Shown: positions 29,731 through 41,386 of the stretch, piece by piece
Numbering within the stretch: the first letter of the stretch is position 1
Layout of the letters: every line of letters starts with the position of its first letter
From: Bolinopsis microptera
Lineage: Eukaryota; Ctenophora; Tentaculata; Lobata; Bolinopsidae
DNA: 64,000 bases
Direction of reading: 5' to 3'
Assembly (NCBI RefSeq): GCF_026151205.1
Contig: NC_087081.1
Span: 11,285,113 to 11,349,112 of the forward strand
Position numbers and translations under genes: made by a program
Notes under the pieces: model-generated
What the model was told of the DNA's origin: nothing
The model's input: the letters and a program-made list of their open reading frames with translations, nothing else
Database searches by the model: none

Positions 29731-30884
29731 TTTGAACAACACTCAGCAATATTCAGCAATGTTTAACAACATTTAGGCAACATTTAACAATATTAGGAAA
29801 CATTTAAGCAACATTTAAGCAACAGTGAAACAACATTTAATTTTAGCAACATTTAAGCAACATTTAAGCAGCATTTAAGCAGAATTTTAGCAACATTTGA
29901 ACAACATTTGAGCAACATTGAATAATATACGACCAAATGAACAATATTGAGAAACATCTAGCAACATCGAACAACATTAATCAACATTGGTCATTAAGCA
30001 ACACTTAGCAACATTTGGGCAACATCGAATTATATACGACCAAATGAACAATATTGAGAAACATCTAGCAACATCGAACAACATTAATCAACATTGGTCA
30101 TTAAGCAACACTAAGCAACATTTGGGCAACATTTGAACAACACTCAGCAATATTCAGCAATGTTTAACAACATTTAGGCAACATTTAACAATATTAGGAA
30201 ACATTTAAGCAACATGTAAGCAACAGTGAAACAACATTTAATTTTAGCAACATTTAAGCAACATTTAAGCAGCATTTAAGCAGAATTTTAGCAACATTTG
30301 AACAACATTTGAGCAACATTGAATAATATACGACCAAATGAACAATATTGAGAAACATCTAGCAACATCGAACAACATTAATCAACATTGGTCATTAAGC
30401 AACACTTAGCAACATTTGGGCAACATCGAATTATATACGACCAAATGAACAATATTGAGAAACATCTAGCAACATCGAACAACATTAATCAACATTGGTC
30501 ATTAAGCAACACTAAGCAACATTTGGGCAACATTTGAACAACACTCAGCAATATTCAGCAATGTTTAACAACATTTAGGCAACATTTAACAATATTAGGA
30601 AACATTTAAGCAACATTTAAGCAACAGTGAAACAACATTTAATTTTAGCAACATTTAAGCAACATTTAAGCAGCATTTAAGCAGAATTTTAACAACATTT
30701 GAACAACATTTGAGCAACATTGAATAATATACGACCAAATGAACAATATTGAGAAATATCTAGCAACATCGAACAACATTAATCAACATTGGTCATTAAG
30801 CAACACTAAGCAACATTTGGGCAACATCGAATAATATAGGACCAAAAAATTAACAACATTGAGTATTGAAGCATTGAATAACAT
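29731..30884. repeat. Higher-order tandem repeat, right arm
   Basis: Inverse of 27663-28817. It carries the same variant bases in mirrored units, for example the single CATGTAAGC variant near 30211 that mirrors CTTACATG near 28326. The arms therefore arose by one inversion-duplication after the satellite had formed. Confidence 0.92.
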
Positions 30885-31610
30885 TTGAGTAAAATTAAGC
30901 GATATTTGCGTAAATTTGTGAGCAGTCGCCTATATAAGGAGAAGACTGTCGGGAACAGTTCATTTCAATCAGTGATGTCAGTGTTTTGCCCGCTCTGTGA
31001 TAAACAATTCGCTAACAAGCGAAGTCTGTCCTCACACAAAAGTCGGTTTCATGGAGAGAACGTACAGTCAGACACAAGCTCTATCGTGTCAAAAGCTAAC
31101 TCGGATGTGTCTGATGTTGAAATGGATTATCCTGCTGCCACATATTCAGATACTGATACAACAATATCTGAAAGATCTCATCAAGACGGTTCTAACTCTG
31201 AGGAAACAAGCGGTGATGATGAGTCAAAAACAGAATCTAGTATTGTTCGACAACGCAAAGGCAAGCGAAAAGGTGTAGTAATCAAGCAAATAAATAAAAA
31301 GGTGAAGATGTCGAAATTACTCAAAACTCTAGACGTCCTGTTACAAAGAAAATTATGTAAAGAGGAAGACACATGTTTCGACTTTTTATTCTCTTACATA
31401 ATGAAAACTGAAATTTTTGAGACATTGGAGCAGCTTCTCGCTGACTGTGGACAAGATATCACCACAATTTTAAGTATGGAAGAGCGAGCTCTATTGGATG
31501 CAGTTATCATGACTACTAGTCTATCTGATGTCAACAAACTAATGAACGAGAACAAAAATATCGTTAGGAAGATTCATGAACTTTATAACCAAAACGTTGT
31601 TAACTATTGA
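30885..31610 (+). CDS. One-finger acidic protein of the palindromic element
   Basis: Open frame of up to 241 residues. The nominal start at 30885 is TTG; the first ATG, at 30975, would give about 211 residues. It begins with a basic stretch and then has one C2H2 finger (CPLCDKQFANKRSLSSHKSRFH). A long Ser/Asp/Glu-rich acidic segment follows, then a basic RKGKRKG patch and a C-terminal half predicted helical (METLEQLL-type and MEERALLDAVI segments). It has no DDE, reverse transcriptase or helicase motif. It could be an element-encoded DNA-binding accessory protein or a captured host gene. I do not recognise the family. The left-arm mirror copy is frameshifted, so only this one appears intact. 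Confidence 0.7.
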   Translation: MSKIKRYLRKFVSSRLYKEKTVGNSSFQSVMSVFCPLCDKQFANKRSLSSHKSRFHGENVQSDTSSIVSKANSDVSDVEMDYPAATYSDTDTTISERSHQDGSNSEETSGDDESKTESSIVRQRKGKRKGVVIKQINKKVKMSKLLKTLDVLLQRKLCKEEDTCFDFLFSYIMKTEIFETLEQLLADCGQDITTILSMEERALLDAVIMTTSLSDVNKLMNENKNIVRKIHELYNQNVVNY

Positions 31611-33792
31611 TAAGTATTTGGACATATATAATATATATGATATAGAGTTATTGAATATAGTTTTGTTTAAGTTATCTTCAAAAATCTAAACGTGTGTTTC
31701 CTTGTCTACATTATAACTTATTTAAATAATACATTATAATTATCATTCAGTATTCATTCATATGATATAATTTTAGAAAGTAGAAAATATCTAGACCAGT
31801 TCTTGACAAGAGATTTGTGTCAAATACATTGCACAGATGTTACTGTAACTATGCTGTACAAGGCTTATGGCTATACAATGACGTAGTATTCTTGAGCTGC
31901 TGTAGAGTAACCATCTTTATCCTGAAAGTGCTCTTTATAAATTAGATTTCATATCAAACAGTCAGTGTTACGTGACCGACTACGGTAAAAGAATTAAAAA
32001 CTTAACCTTAAAGTTAAAGATAATAACAATTAAAGCTGAATCAGAGTCAAAATTTACGCAACACACCGCTGAACGCTGAATGATAGTGTAAGCAAAGTTG
32101 CAGGTGTTGTCCTGAAACGGTACACTCTGTCCCTAGTTAAATTTAGAAAGCTCATTATTCATTATCTCACTTTATCAGCACACTTTACAAATAAAAGGTC
32201 GCCGCGTGCCAGATGTTAACGCTGTTGATAGTGATACTTGGTGTTTCATTTATATCTAGAGACTATCTGAATAGAATACGAATCATCTAATTAAATAAAT
32301 GTACAGCTTCATCTTCAATTACACAAGTCACGTGACTAGATAAGTCATGTGACAGGCGAAGATGATGACATGAAACCGCTGCACCAATCAAGCAGAAAAG
32401 AATGGCTTCGACTGGGATTCGAACTTGTAATCTCCGGCTAAAAAATCTGGCAGATTAGTCAACTGTGCTAAAGCTAAATGTACCCCAATTTTAGGGGTAA
32501 ACGGAGCTCGAAAAAATCCTTTTACACTACTAACGTGACGTTCACTAAATGAAATGAAAATGTACAGGTAACACCATATACTTTTATTTGTATCACGTTG
32601 CGACCCCACGGTCGTTTCACTATATGGTGAATGATCGTCCTGACGATACAGGGGGAGCCGCAGCCGCGCACTCGTGCGCGGCGGGTCATACAACGTATGA
32701 CAAACTTTTATTTGTCATTTCTGACCAAAATGTTTGAAGTATGCATGGAAATCGAGCGTACGCTATAAAGTCGATATTCGAGATTATTCTAAAAGTAGGT
32801 AGTGCGCCATCGACAGTGAGCCGCGCGTGCCGACTGTAGGATGGTTTTTTAGCGCTAATTTCGGCCAGCACAATTTTCTTCAAACAAATAGATATTAAGT
32901 ATCCTTCCCGACCTCTGATTGCAACAAAAATTAGTAAGCTTACTCATAAACTTACAAGGGAAGTGTTTGTAGCGCAATGCACTACTGGGTCGCGCGCGCA
33001 TCAAATAATGCTTCTCGCAACCACAGATCGGCGAGATGCGAAGGATTGACATCGTGAATCAAGGGAAGTGTCCGAAAAGTTTAAAGCATATCCAACCATC
33101 AGACATTATGTTACAGCTAAAAGCAGCGTATTTCGCCCCATTTTGATCATTATATCAACTCTGATATCCACCAAATTTTTCGGACAGTTGTGAAAGCCGT
33201 CTTGGAAGGTCGTCGCCAATTTTCAGAATGATCTCATTCAAGGAACTGAAGATATATCCAAATAATACGACAAAAATTAACGAATTTGGTCAAATTTGGT
33301 CAAATTACGCGACTTTTACAGCTAATTTTGCTCCAAAAGCCGCGCACCATCAAATATGGCACCTAGGCGAAACTCACTGATCTTTCCAAAAAGGTAAGAC
33401 AAATTTGGTATTGTGAAAATTCTCACAGTCTCTAGAAAACAATGGTACAAAAATTTTAAAAATCCGAGCAAGTTTATTTTTATGGTGCACCTCCTACTAA
33501 AAGGGCACCATGAAATAAAGTTAAAATGCTCCCCTGCACCCTGGCGAGATATTGGTGAAAAACTGTCTCGATCACGTGATATGACCGTATAAGGACGTTA
33601 GTCTAATTTCTCGTTAAGGTTAGCAGTTACAAGTTAGGGTTTCAGCATATGCTTTTGTTAAGGATTGGGTTAGGGCTGGGATCAGATAAGAGGGTTAGGG
33701 GTTCGAATAGTTGTCCAGGGCCAGCCAGAGAACGGGTTGAAAAAGTCACGTGACAGTCAAGGGTAGAGTGATTAATCATCATCCCATAACAC
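31611..33792. other. Outer right arm and repeat mosaic
   Basis: 31611-32537 mirrors 26003-26929 without genes. 32538-33060 repeats blocks seen at 24893-25470. 33061-33520 is AT-rich repeat-like DNA. 33527-33770 is a telomere-word block related to 24240-24640. No host gene was seen. Confidence 0.6.
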
Positions 33793-34701
33793 ATGGAATG
33801 TAATTATACATGGAGGTATCATACTGCAACTAATTTGAGATTTATCCCATCTTCTACTGTGGCGCCTTCATCATCTGTTACTAAGGTGTGCCATATATGT
33901 AATGTCAAAGCAACTAGAGGATTTTTGTGTCTTGGGCCATGTAAACAGTGGTACCATGTTAAATGTGCTGAACTGAAGAAAAGAGAAGAAGAGGTGTGTA
34001 AAACATGCAACGAGAAAACCAATTGTGACAATGCAAAGCCCACTGCATCTGATGTATTATATGTAAATGTAAATAAATGTAATCAGTATGATGTCAATAA
34101 AACCAAAGACGATGTAAACTTACACAAAGAACCCGATGATAGTGTAATCCTTTGCCCGATATGCAGCACAACAGCTGATCGTGGAGGGGATGTTGTTGGA
34201 TGTGATGGTGTTTGTGGAAAATGGTTCCATGTTACATGCCTTTCAGAGGGCGATCAAGCAGTTGGTGAGGGATATTGGTACTGTTCCTCATGTTATGGTA
34301 AAGAGGCTTTCCCTGGCTTCCCAAGTTTTGTGAAGACAGCTGACTCAGCACCCGCAACATGGGGTTCGCTCAAGGGGCATGCTATTAAAGAGACATTTGA
34401 CAATGCCTATGATGAAATAATCAAGTGGAAGAAAAACCTGTTCAAGGTTCCTTCTGGTGATCAAGGTAAAGCTTATGTGAAAGCGACCTCTAAAGTCATC
34501 AATTATTATGTTAACAACTCCCCCCTTCAAAATGTGGCCATGACTGCACTTATGGTTATGCCAGCCCTGCTCCTCCAAAAACCTTCCAAACGATCCAAAA
34601 CAAAGGACCACGTCAGATATCTTGAAGATCGCCTCAAACTTTGGGAGAAAGGCGACATCAAGGGCCTCATCAAAGAAGGTAAAGCTATCAGAAGCGTTTA
34701 A
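33793..34701 (+). CDS. Retroelement N-terminal ORF with two PHD-type fingers
   Basis: 302 codons. Two Cys4-His-Cys3 PHD-like fingers are visible, one at residues ~33-72 (CHIC...C...C...HVKC...CKTC) and one at ~119-165 (CPIC...CDGVCGKWFHVTC...CSSC). A conserved region follows (KPSKRSKTKDH...LEDRLKLWEKGDI...EGKAI), which in this retroelement family leads straight into the reverse transcriptase. Here the frame ends at a stop (34701) just after EGKAIRS. The +1 frame continues the homologous sequence, so a single-base indel at about 34688-34697 separates this part from the next. PHD fingers read histone tails, which may guide integration; that is inference. Confidence 0.85.
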   Translation: MECNYTWRYHTATNLRFIPSSTVAPSSSVTKVCHICNVKATRGFLCLGPCKQWYHVKCAELKKREEEVCKTCNEKTNCDNAKPTASDVLYVNVNKCNQYDVNKTKDDVNLHKEPDDSVILCPICSTTADRGGDVVGCDGVCGKWFHVTCLSEGDQAVGEGYWYCSSCYGKEAFPGFPSFVKTADSAPATWGSLKGHAIKETFDNAYDEIIKWKKNLFKVPSGDQGKAYVKATSKVINYYVNNSPLQNVAMTALMVMPALLLQKPSKRSKTKDHVRYLEDRLKLWEKGDIKGLIKEGKAIRSV

Positions 34702-37377
34702 CATCAAGCAAGTTTACTCCCCAACATACCCACAAAGTATTCTCCAAGCTTATGCTTCAAGGGAAGGTGTCAGCAGCACTCAGATGGGTGACAAATAAAG
34801 CTGGGGGCCTCCTAGAACCAACACCAGAAACTATCAAGTTGCTAGAGAGTAAACATCCTGACCCACAGCCTGAAGAATCTTTCCTTGTAAGCAGTCTACT
34901 CAGCAAGGTTGGCTTGGAAAAAGTAGACAACGTTATATTCGAGAACATAGATATTGAAGCAATCCAGAAGGCAGCAAAGAACACCAATGGATCAGCTGGC
35001 CCCTCTGGCCTAGATTCTGATGGTTGGCAACGTATCCTTTGCTCTAAGTCATTCAAGACATGTGGTGCTGAGCTATGTGAATCAGTTGCCCTACTAACTA
35101 GGAAACTCTGCACTGAATTAGTTGACCCTGATCCCCTAGCAACGTTCATATCTTGCCGCCTTATTCCTTTGGACAAGAAACCTGGCGTTAGACCAATAGG
35201 GATTGGTGAAGTCCTCCGCCGAATAATCGGCAAGTCAGTTACTACTCTGCTCAAACCAGAGATCCTAGCAGCCACTGCACCACTTCAAGCGTCAGCAGGC
35301 CTAGAAGGTGGAGTAGAAGCTGCTATTCATGCTCTTAGAAATATGTATGAAGATGAAGACACTCATGGTATTCTTCTTGTTGATGCAGATAATGCCTTTA
35401 ACCGTTCAAACCGGAGAGTTGCCCTCCACAACACAAGTGTGATGTGTCCCGAGCTGTATAAATATCTTGTTAATACCTACAGAAAAGCAGCGAAAACTGT
35501 ACATACCAAACTCCAAGGGTTTGTTTATTTTATCCCAAGAAGGTACTACTCAGGGGGACAACTGTGCTTCTGCATTTTACTCCTGTAGCCTGATGCCCCT
35601 TCTGGACAAACTCCCCACAGAGCCACCAGATATCTCTCCTGTGGTCTTTGAGAACACGAAACCACCCCAGAAGCCTCCTGAGGAGCACAATAAGATTGAG
35701 ACACCACCAGATACAACTCCAGATAGGACTCCAGAGGTTAATAAGCCCTCTAACAAAGCCGCTAAACACATATGGTTTGCAGATGATTCTGGAGCAGCAG
35801 GAAGGCTTAAAGCCCTGAAGATTTGGTGGGATTCCCTACAGGCATCTGGCCCTGTTTACGGCTATTTTCCCAAACCGTCCAAGACCTGGCTTATTGTTAA
35901 AGAGGAGTACCAAGAGGAAGCCAAGTCTCTCTTCCCCGACCTTAACATCACCACCGAAGGTTGTCGATACCTGGGTTCCTTTATAGGTACAGAGACTGGA
36001 AAGAATAATTTTATCCAAGCCAAATGTGTTGAATGGATAGAAGAGATCAAGGGATTGGCATCAATTGCACGGCACGAGCCACACCTTGCTTACGCTGCCT
36101 TTGTTTATGGCTCCTCCCGCAGATGGTCTTTCCTGATGAGGACCACCCCCGACATAGCAGTGAACTTGCAGCCCATCGAGGACAAGATCAGGAATCTGCT
36201 CATTCCCAACATGACAGGACACACAATCCGGTCCGACCTTGAGCGAAGTCTGTTCTCCCTCCCAGCCAAGTTAGGTGGACTAGCTATAATCAATCCAGTA
36301 GAAATTGCTGATACTGAGTACAAGAACTCACTCATGGCTAACCAGCAGCTTACAGAACACATTCTGAAGCAACACACCACTCTCAATACCAACAGAGAGG
36401 CTGGGAAAGCGGTCAAGAGTGCCATTAGCCTGTCAAATGCAAAGAGACATGAATCTCTCAAAAACCAGCTGATGAACGATCTACCACCTTTGATCAGTGA
36501 GAAGATCCCACATGCATGTGAAAAAGGTGCATCAAGCTGGCTGACCGGACTACCCTATGAGAAGTACGGATTTGTCTTGAACAAGCAAGGGTTCAAAGAC
36601 GCTATAGCACTGAGATACGCTCTACCCATTGCCAACATAGCCAAGAAATGCATTTGTGGCAAAGATAACACCTACAACCACATTCTCATTTGCAAGAAAG
36701 GAGGCTTTGTCAACAGCAGACACAACCGACTGAGAGACACCATTGCAAGCATTCTTGAAAAAATCTGTAATGAGGTTGTTGTAGAGCCCACACTCCAGCC
36801 ATGCACTGGAGAAAGCCTTCGCCCTGGTACCATTCTGGATGATGGGGCAAGGCTTGACATTGCAGCTAGAGGTCTGTGGTCACCAATGGAGATGGCATTT
36901 TTTGATATCAGGGTTTTACACCCCGGAGCCAAATCCAACGCTAATCACAACACCCCAGCAAAGATGTACAAGAAGCATGAGAGAGAGAAAGAAAGGAAAT
37001 ATGGAGACCGCTGTGTACAGATCGAAAAAGGAACCTGCAGTGGCCTTGTATTCTCGACCACCGGAGGTATGGGCCCACAGGCTACCATGTTCCTTAAACG
37101 AGTGGCAACACTTCTGGCAGCCAAGACCAGCCAGGACAAAAGCCTCATCATGGCAAATCTTAGACGTCGTTTGCGATTTGAGCTACTTAAAACAGTTTTG
37201 ATTGCAGTGAGAGGACACAGAGGACGGTATTATGAGAAAGCAATACCTGTTGACGAACTGGACCTAAATCTCGCACACACCACCAGCGATGAAGACAGGG
37301 GTGATGATGTTGATGATGAAGATGAGGAAGTTGATGATGAGGTTGAGAATGTAGAGGAAGAGGTTGCAGAAGAGTGA
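34698..37377 (+). pseudogene. Retroelement reverse transcriptase and nuclease, frameshifted
   Basis: Two overlapping frames (34752-35588 and 35467-37377) together form one reverse transcriptase polyprotein interrupted near 35525-35540. Visible RT motifs: GPSGLDSDGW, RLIPLDKKPGVRPIGIGE, LLVDADNAFN, SQEGTTQGD and the catalytic FADD (35776-35787). Conserved GYFPKPSKTWL and LGGLAIINP blocks follow. The C-terminal part has a CxC...H...C zinc motif at ~36650-36700 with RHNxLRD. Then comes a PD-(D/E)xK-like nuclease signature (ARLDIAARG...FFDIRV, ~36847-36915). The tail is very acidic. Two single-base frame breaks in otherwise intact sequence mean a recently inactivated copy or sequencing indels. 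Confidence 0.85.
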
Positions 37378-37475
37378 GCTGAAAAGAAGACTAGATTCTA
37401 TTCTAATTTATTGATTATCATATTTATTGAAATAAACATATAATATCCATTACTCCAGGAGTGATGACAGGATAT
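37378..37475 (+). terminator. Retroelement 3' UTR with polyadenylation signal
   Basis: After the stop there is an AT-rich tail with AATAAA at about 37431. No poly(A) tail or target duplication could be identified, so the element's 3' border is not fixed. Confidence 0.4.
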
Positions 37476-39240
37476 GTGGAGGTAACATTTTTGAAATTTT
37501 GGATTTTTTGTTTTACATTTAGTTTTTGGGTCAAGAATTCTATCGTTTATCCCTGAAAACCATTAAGGGGACATATACAAAAGGCTTTTATGTCCTGGCC
37601 CTACTGTTAACTTCATATTAAGAAATTATACATCAAAACAATAAGATTTGATACAATAAAGCTAAAGATAATTTTTGAGAGCACTCACTTTCGAAAAAAT
37701 AAATATTTTCTTTTTCGAAAAATTTGGAAATTTTAAGAAGTCTGGCACTGTAATACCGATATTTCAGTCATTTACAAGTCTTTTGGCTGATATTTTTACT
37801 GAGCATCACTTACAATCCGTACAAGAAACCCCTGAAAGGATCATATAATTGAACAATAAATAACGAAGTTACAGACCAAACTAGGTCGATAAAATAAAAA
37901 TTGAAATTTTGGCCTACTTCTAAAGTTGTACATTTCACCAATCACTGGGGTCAGTAGATATCGCTTCAAAAATTCCTGTGAGTGTAGCTGATGATCATAT
38001 AAAACTTTTTGGAGTAGGATTTCTCTCAGATTTGAGTTCTAAGCTATGAAATGTGGCCACAAACGACTTAGTAAAATTCACCGTGAAAAGGGGCCAAAAA
38101 TGGCAGATGTAAGGCTTGAATTGCCTATTATATAGGCAGTTATATATATATATATAACTCAAAAAGTATCAGTTTTTTTGAAATAATTTTTACATATTCG
38201 TTGGACATAATCGTTGGACCGTCGACGAGTCCAACTCGGCGCGCGTCCTGTTAGGTTGTAAACCTACAAAATCAGCTTGATAAGGCGAATATAATTTATA
38301 ATAGTTGAAGACACAAAATTTGTAAAAAAATGTGTACAAAATTTATACAAGGGGGGACCCTTGTGTTCGAGCTAGAAAATTATTTAAGACAATTTGTCTT
38401 GGTACTAGAGGAATGGCACCTGAGGACAAGCGTTTCATAAGGAGACTTTATGTGTTGATAGCCACCTAGACCAAGGAGGACTACAGCCAGGTGATGTGTA
38501 ACATCATGACACGCCTGAGCATGGATATAATGAGGAGTGTGCTAGTAGCAGTTAGAGGTGTACGTGAAAAGGCAAAGAATTAAGAAGGCATGGACCGCCC
38601 CTATATCCAATGTCTCCTTCAACCTGATACCTGAGGAGAAGAGCTACAAGGGATAGATGACATCTATTGCTCAGGATTTACAATTGTGCTCTGCCAATTG
38701 CATCACTTTATTTAATTTATTGTCAAGAAAACAACAATTTTTTCAAGAAAACAACAATTTTTTATTTAAATCAATTATAGCAACAATTTGAATAACTTTA
38801 AAGTTCTTCTATTACCATGGAATATACTACGGGTATGGTGACTTGGGCTATTGAGTTGTTAAGTAGATTAAGATTAGTAGACCTGCACTTGCATAGTATT
38901 TATAAAAACTAGAAATTAGGCTTCACGGTAAAATGGAGAAGCAGGCTGATCTTGGAGAGAGCAGACCGTAAAGTTTACGCACCCACCAGGGCTACCTACC
39001 TACCCCAGTTGTTCTTTTTGGTTTATCAGCTTGTATTGTTATATTTATGGACCCCAAGTCACCACACTAAGAAGGAGTATGTAAAAAAATATATAAGTTA
39101 AGTTAATATCATCATATCAGTTTAAAACAGTAAATGTTAAGTTGAGGATTGAATTTCCTAGTTAATTTAATGGTTCAAACGTTTGGGAATATATATACTT
39201 AACTTATATATATTTTTTTGTATATACTAGTGTAATCTCC
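37476..39240. other. AT-rich region with retroelement remnants
   Basis: A short block at 37530-37580 (GGGTCAAGAA...TATCCCTGAAAACCAT) recurs at 3790-3840. A left-end-type GACCGTCGACGAGTCC terminus lies at 38216-38270. A nuclease-domain fragment is at 38395-38585 and its 3' UTR-like tail at 38700-39010. A 20 bp inverted pair (AAATATATAAGTTAAGT) lies near 39085 and 39200. No host gene. Confidence 0.5.
38395..38585 (+). mobile_element. C-terminal nuclease fragment of a related retroelement
   Basis: The translation, with one stop, includes EDKRFIRRLYVLIAT, TKEDYSQVMCNIMTRL and SVLVAVRGVRE. It aligns with the end of the large element (FLKRVATLLAAKTSQDKSL...TVLIAVRGHRG) but is clearly divergent. 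The following 38700-39010 region matches 62395-62650, so both are 3' ends of one second family. Confidence 0.7.
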
Positions 39241-39313
39241 TCATCACTCCCGTCTTAAACCGCTTCCCATTTTTATTTAAATCGTTTAGAAATTAACCCT
39301 TATTAACTCCGCA
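39238..39313. repeat. 75 bp direct repeat, left copy
   Basis: The CTCATCACTCCCGTCTTRAA...TTAACCC block is about 90% identical to 44044-44118 in the same orientation. The two copies bracket 4.8 kb that includes the unrecognised gene-like segment. Confidence 0.8.
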
Positions 39314-39419
39314 CCACACCCGCCTTATATTTGAAAACATGCATTACATTGTCGTATGAAAGTAAACAAACAGACCGCAATTCAATGAGTGGCTCCCCCC
39401 CCCCCCCTCATGAGCTTAT

Positions 39420-40031
39420 ACTCTTATAGTATTACACGCCCACATCCAGAAAGTTTTATATTTCCTCCCAGATGCGTTTTTTTCTAAATTCTGTGGGCCG
39501 CTCGCTTCGCTCGCAAGTTTGGGGAGGGGGCTGTCGGCGAGCGAAGCAAGTCGACGTGTCCAATTCAGCTGCGCAGCGAGCGAAGCGAGCAAGCTGTGGC
39601 TGGGGTCTGGGGGCAGAGCCCCCAGCGGGGTCCAGGGGCGGAGCCCCTTGGCGGGGGCTAGGGGGCGCAGCCCCCCGGAAATTTTTTGCATTAAAGAAAT
39701 TTGTAGGACAGCAATAAACTGGGATTGAAAAGAATCAAGTACTCACGTAAACTTGATAACTTCACAACAGCAATCTGCATTCTCCAATCAGAATATTTCA
39801 CTGTGTTCCAAAACTGACAGGATGTTCCTCTTTGATTTTTATACAATCGAAAAATTTTCTTCAAAAATTTCCTCAATTAATTTGTCTTTATTCCGAAAAA
39901 ATATTTCGAAATTTAGGAGTAACTTCTCAAAAATTTCCTCTTTTTCTCCCGTTTTTCCTCCCAAAAAAGAAATTTCCTCCCAGGCTGCCTGGCAAGATGG
40001 CGTGTTTCTGGATGTGGGATTACACGCATAA
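39420..40031. mobile_element. ~600 bp element with CCCACATCCAGAAA inverted ends
   Basis: CCCACATCCAGAAA at 39439-39453 is inverted at 40005-40018, with ATTACACG outside both. The interior is GC-rich, with CGCTCGCTTCGCTCGC and GGGGGCGCAGCCCCC palindromes. A 19 bp direct repeat, ACATTGTCGTATGAAAGTA, flanks it at 39346-39364 and 40032-40050. It has no coding potential. Confidence 0.55.
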
Positions 40032-40050
40032 ACATTGTCGTATGAAAGTA

Positions 40051-41386
40051 TGAACTCTCTCTACAGTTCAAATAGAAACTTTTCGTTTCATTGAATATAT
40101 AGTGATGGAATAAGAGAGAGTGAGGAGGGAGAAAAAGTGAGCCATTTCATGTCACATTTTTTGTACAAAACCATCAATTAAACCACTTACCTCCAACCGA
40201 TTTGAAAAACCTTTACCATTTAACTTCGTCAGAGTTTTGTCGGCACTTTACCGAAAAAATCAGCCCCGTTTATTTCATTTCGGGAACTGAAAATGGTTAC
40301 ATTGTTTTCTAAATTCAAAACTGGCACAGTGACAGTTATTAGGTGATCGTGGATCGCTTGGCCTGAAAAATTTTTTTATTGCAATTAAGCACTTTTGTCA
40401 AAACGAGCATGTTTTCTCACAAATGTGCTTCAAAGCCATCACACTTTTAATTAAATGTCAATTCTGTCGACTGAAGCTAGATATAAACGATACTTACAAA
40501 GCTAAATTTTCATGACGATGATGAAACCTCGTCATAAGTCTCAAAAGTAGACAAGACACCCTAGAAAACATAGTGGGTGCAGTTTAAATTTGACAGCAGC
40601 TAGCCCAGAGAAATTACAAAATTGAAATCTTGCAAAAGTCAATTTGCACAAAATGAACCTTAGTGTACTTTTGTCCTTAGCGCACTTTTGTCAGAAAACG
40701 GCAGCTTAATTGTGATTAGTTGGTAATAAATTAGTTTTGGATGGATATTCTACAATTACACTGCGAGAGATGTAAGATTCGATGGAATAACAATGAGTTC
40801 ATATTTTAAATTTGTTTTCGAAGATTTTTTGTTGGGAATTTGTGGTCGTGGTCCACGACTCGTAGATGATGGTAATTGATAATAATTCACAGAAACCAAC
40901 TGAATTATATACCACATTTTAATCATAAGCGTTTATTTCATATTGAACAACGCAACGTTACAATTAATATTAGTTGTAACTAATTGCATCTCAGACACCA
41001 CCCATATGATCTATTTATTATCATGTCATAATACCAGTCAGCGGATTGGTATGCGGCATAATATAATCTGCTTACCATCATGTCACAAATAGTGTCACAA
41101 GTAGTCCATGGTGAACGGACTAGTCTACAGACTGATTCGGGCTTCTTGGATAATGCCCATAAACCTTTAGGCTATTCATTTTCCTTTAAATGTCTGTATA
41201 AAGTATTATACAAAAGAATTAACTTAACGGGAAAGGACTGGCCACAACCAGGAGCTGAAACTTGGCACATGTGTTCTTTGGGGTGTCATGCAAAAACATT
41301 ATGTTTTAGAATTTAGATATTTGTCCTTGAAATATGAGGTTAACAAAATGGCAAAATGTGATTTTTTTCTTCTTGTTTTTCTCCAG
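40051..41386. other. AT-rich region upstream of unrecognised gene
   Basis: No domain or repeat array was recognised. A TTTTTCTCCAG acceptor closes the region at 41386, so part may be intron of the gene-like segment that follows. Confidence 0.4.

Larger units (their letters stand above)
26003..32537. mobile_element. 6.5 kb palindromic (foldback-like) element
   Basis: Arms 26003-29238 and 29309-32537 are near-identical inverse copies separated by a 70 bp spacer. Paired positions sum to 58547 in the inner part and 58540 outside one 7 bp indel. Each arm, from the outside in, contains a tRNA-like block, a unique AT-rich stretch, a gene for a one-finger acidic protein, a ~1.15 kb tandem-repeat block and ~400 bp of inner sequence. 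Long inverted repeats with internal tandem subrepeats are typical of foldback transposons. I see no transposase, so the class is inferred. An inverted segmental duplication is the main alternative. Confidence 0.8.

Noticed and set aside
26003-32537. Palindrome as pure assembly artefact.
   Set aside because: The arms differ by a 7 bp insertion and several substitutions, so they are not a mirrored copy of one sequence. It is still worth checking with reads.
35530-36461. Minus-strand frames within the retroelement.
   Set aside because: Shadows of the plus-strand RT coding sequence.
24326-38270. A 14 kb giant transposon bounded by inverted GACCGTCGACGAGTCC copies.
   Set aside because: The two copies face away from each other: the left is a right-hand end that closes the MITE at 24008-24377, and the right is a left-hand end. 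They cannot be the two termini of one element.
39416-39728. Overlapping frames around the GC-rich palindromes.
   Set aside because: They arise from CGCTCGCTTCGCTCGC-type repeats inside a non-coding element.
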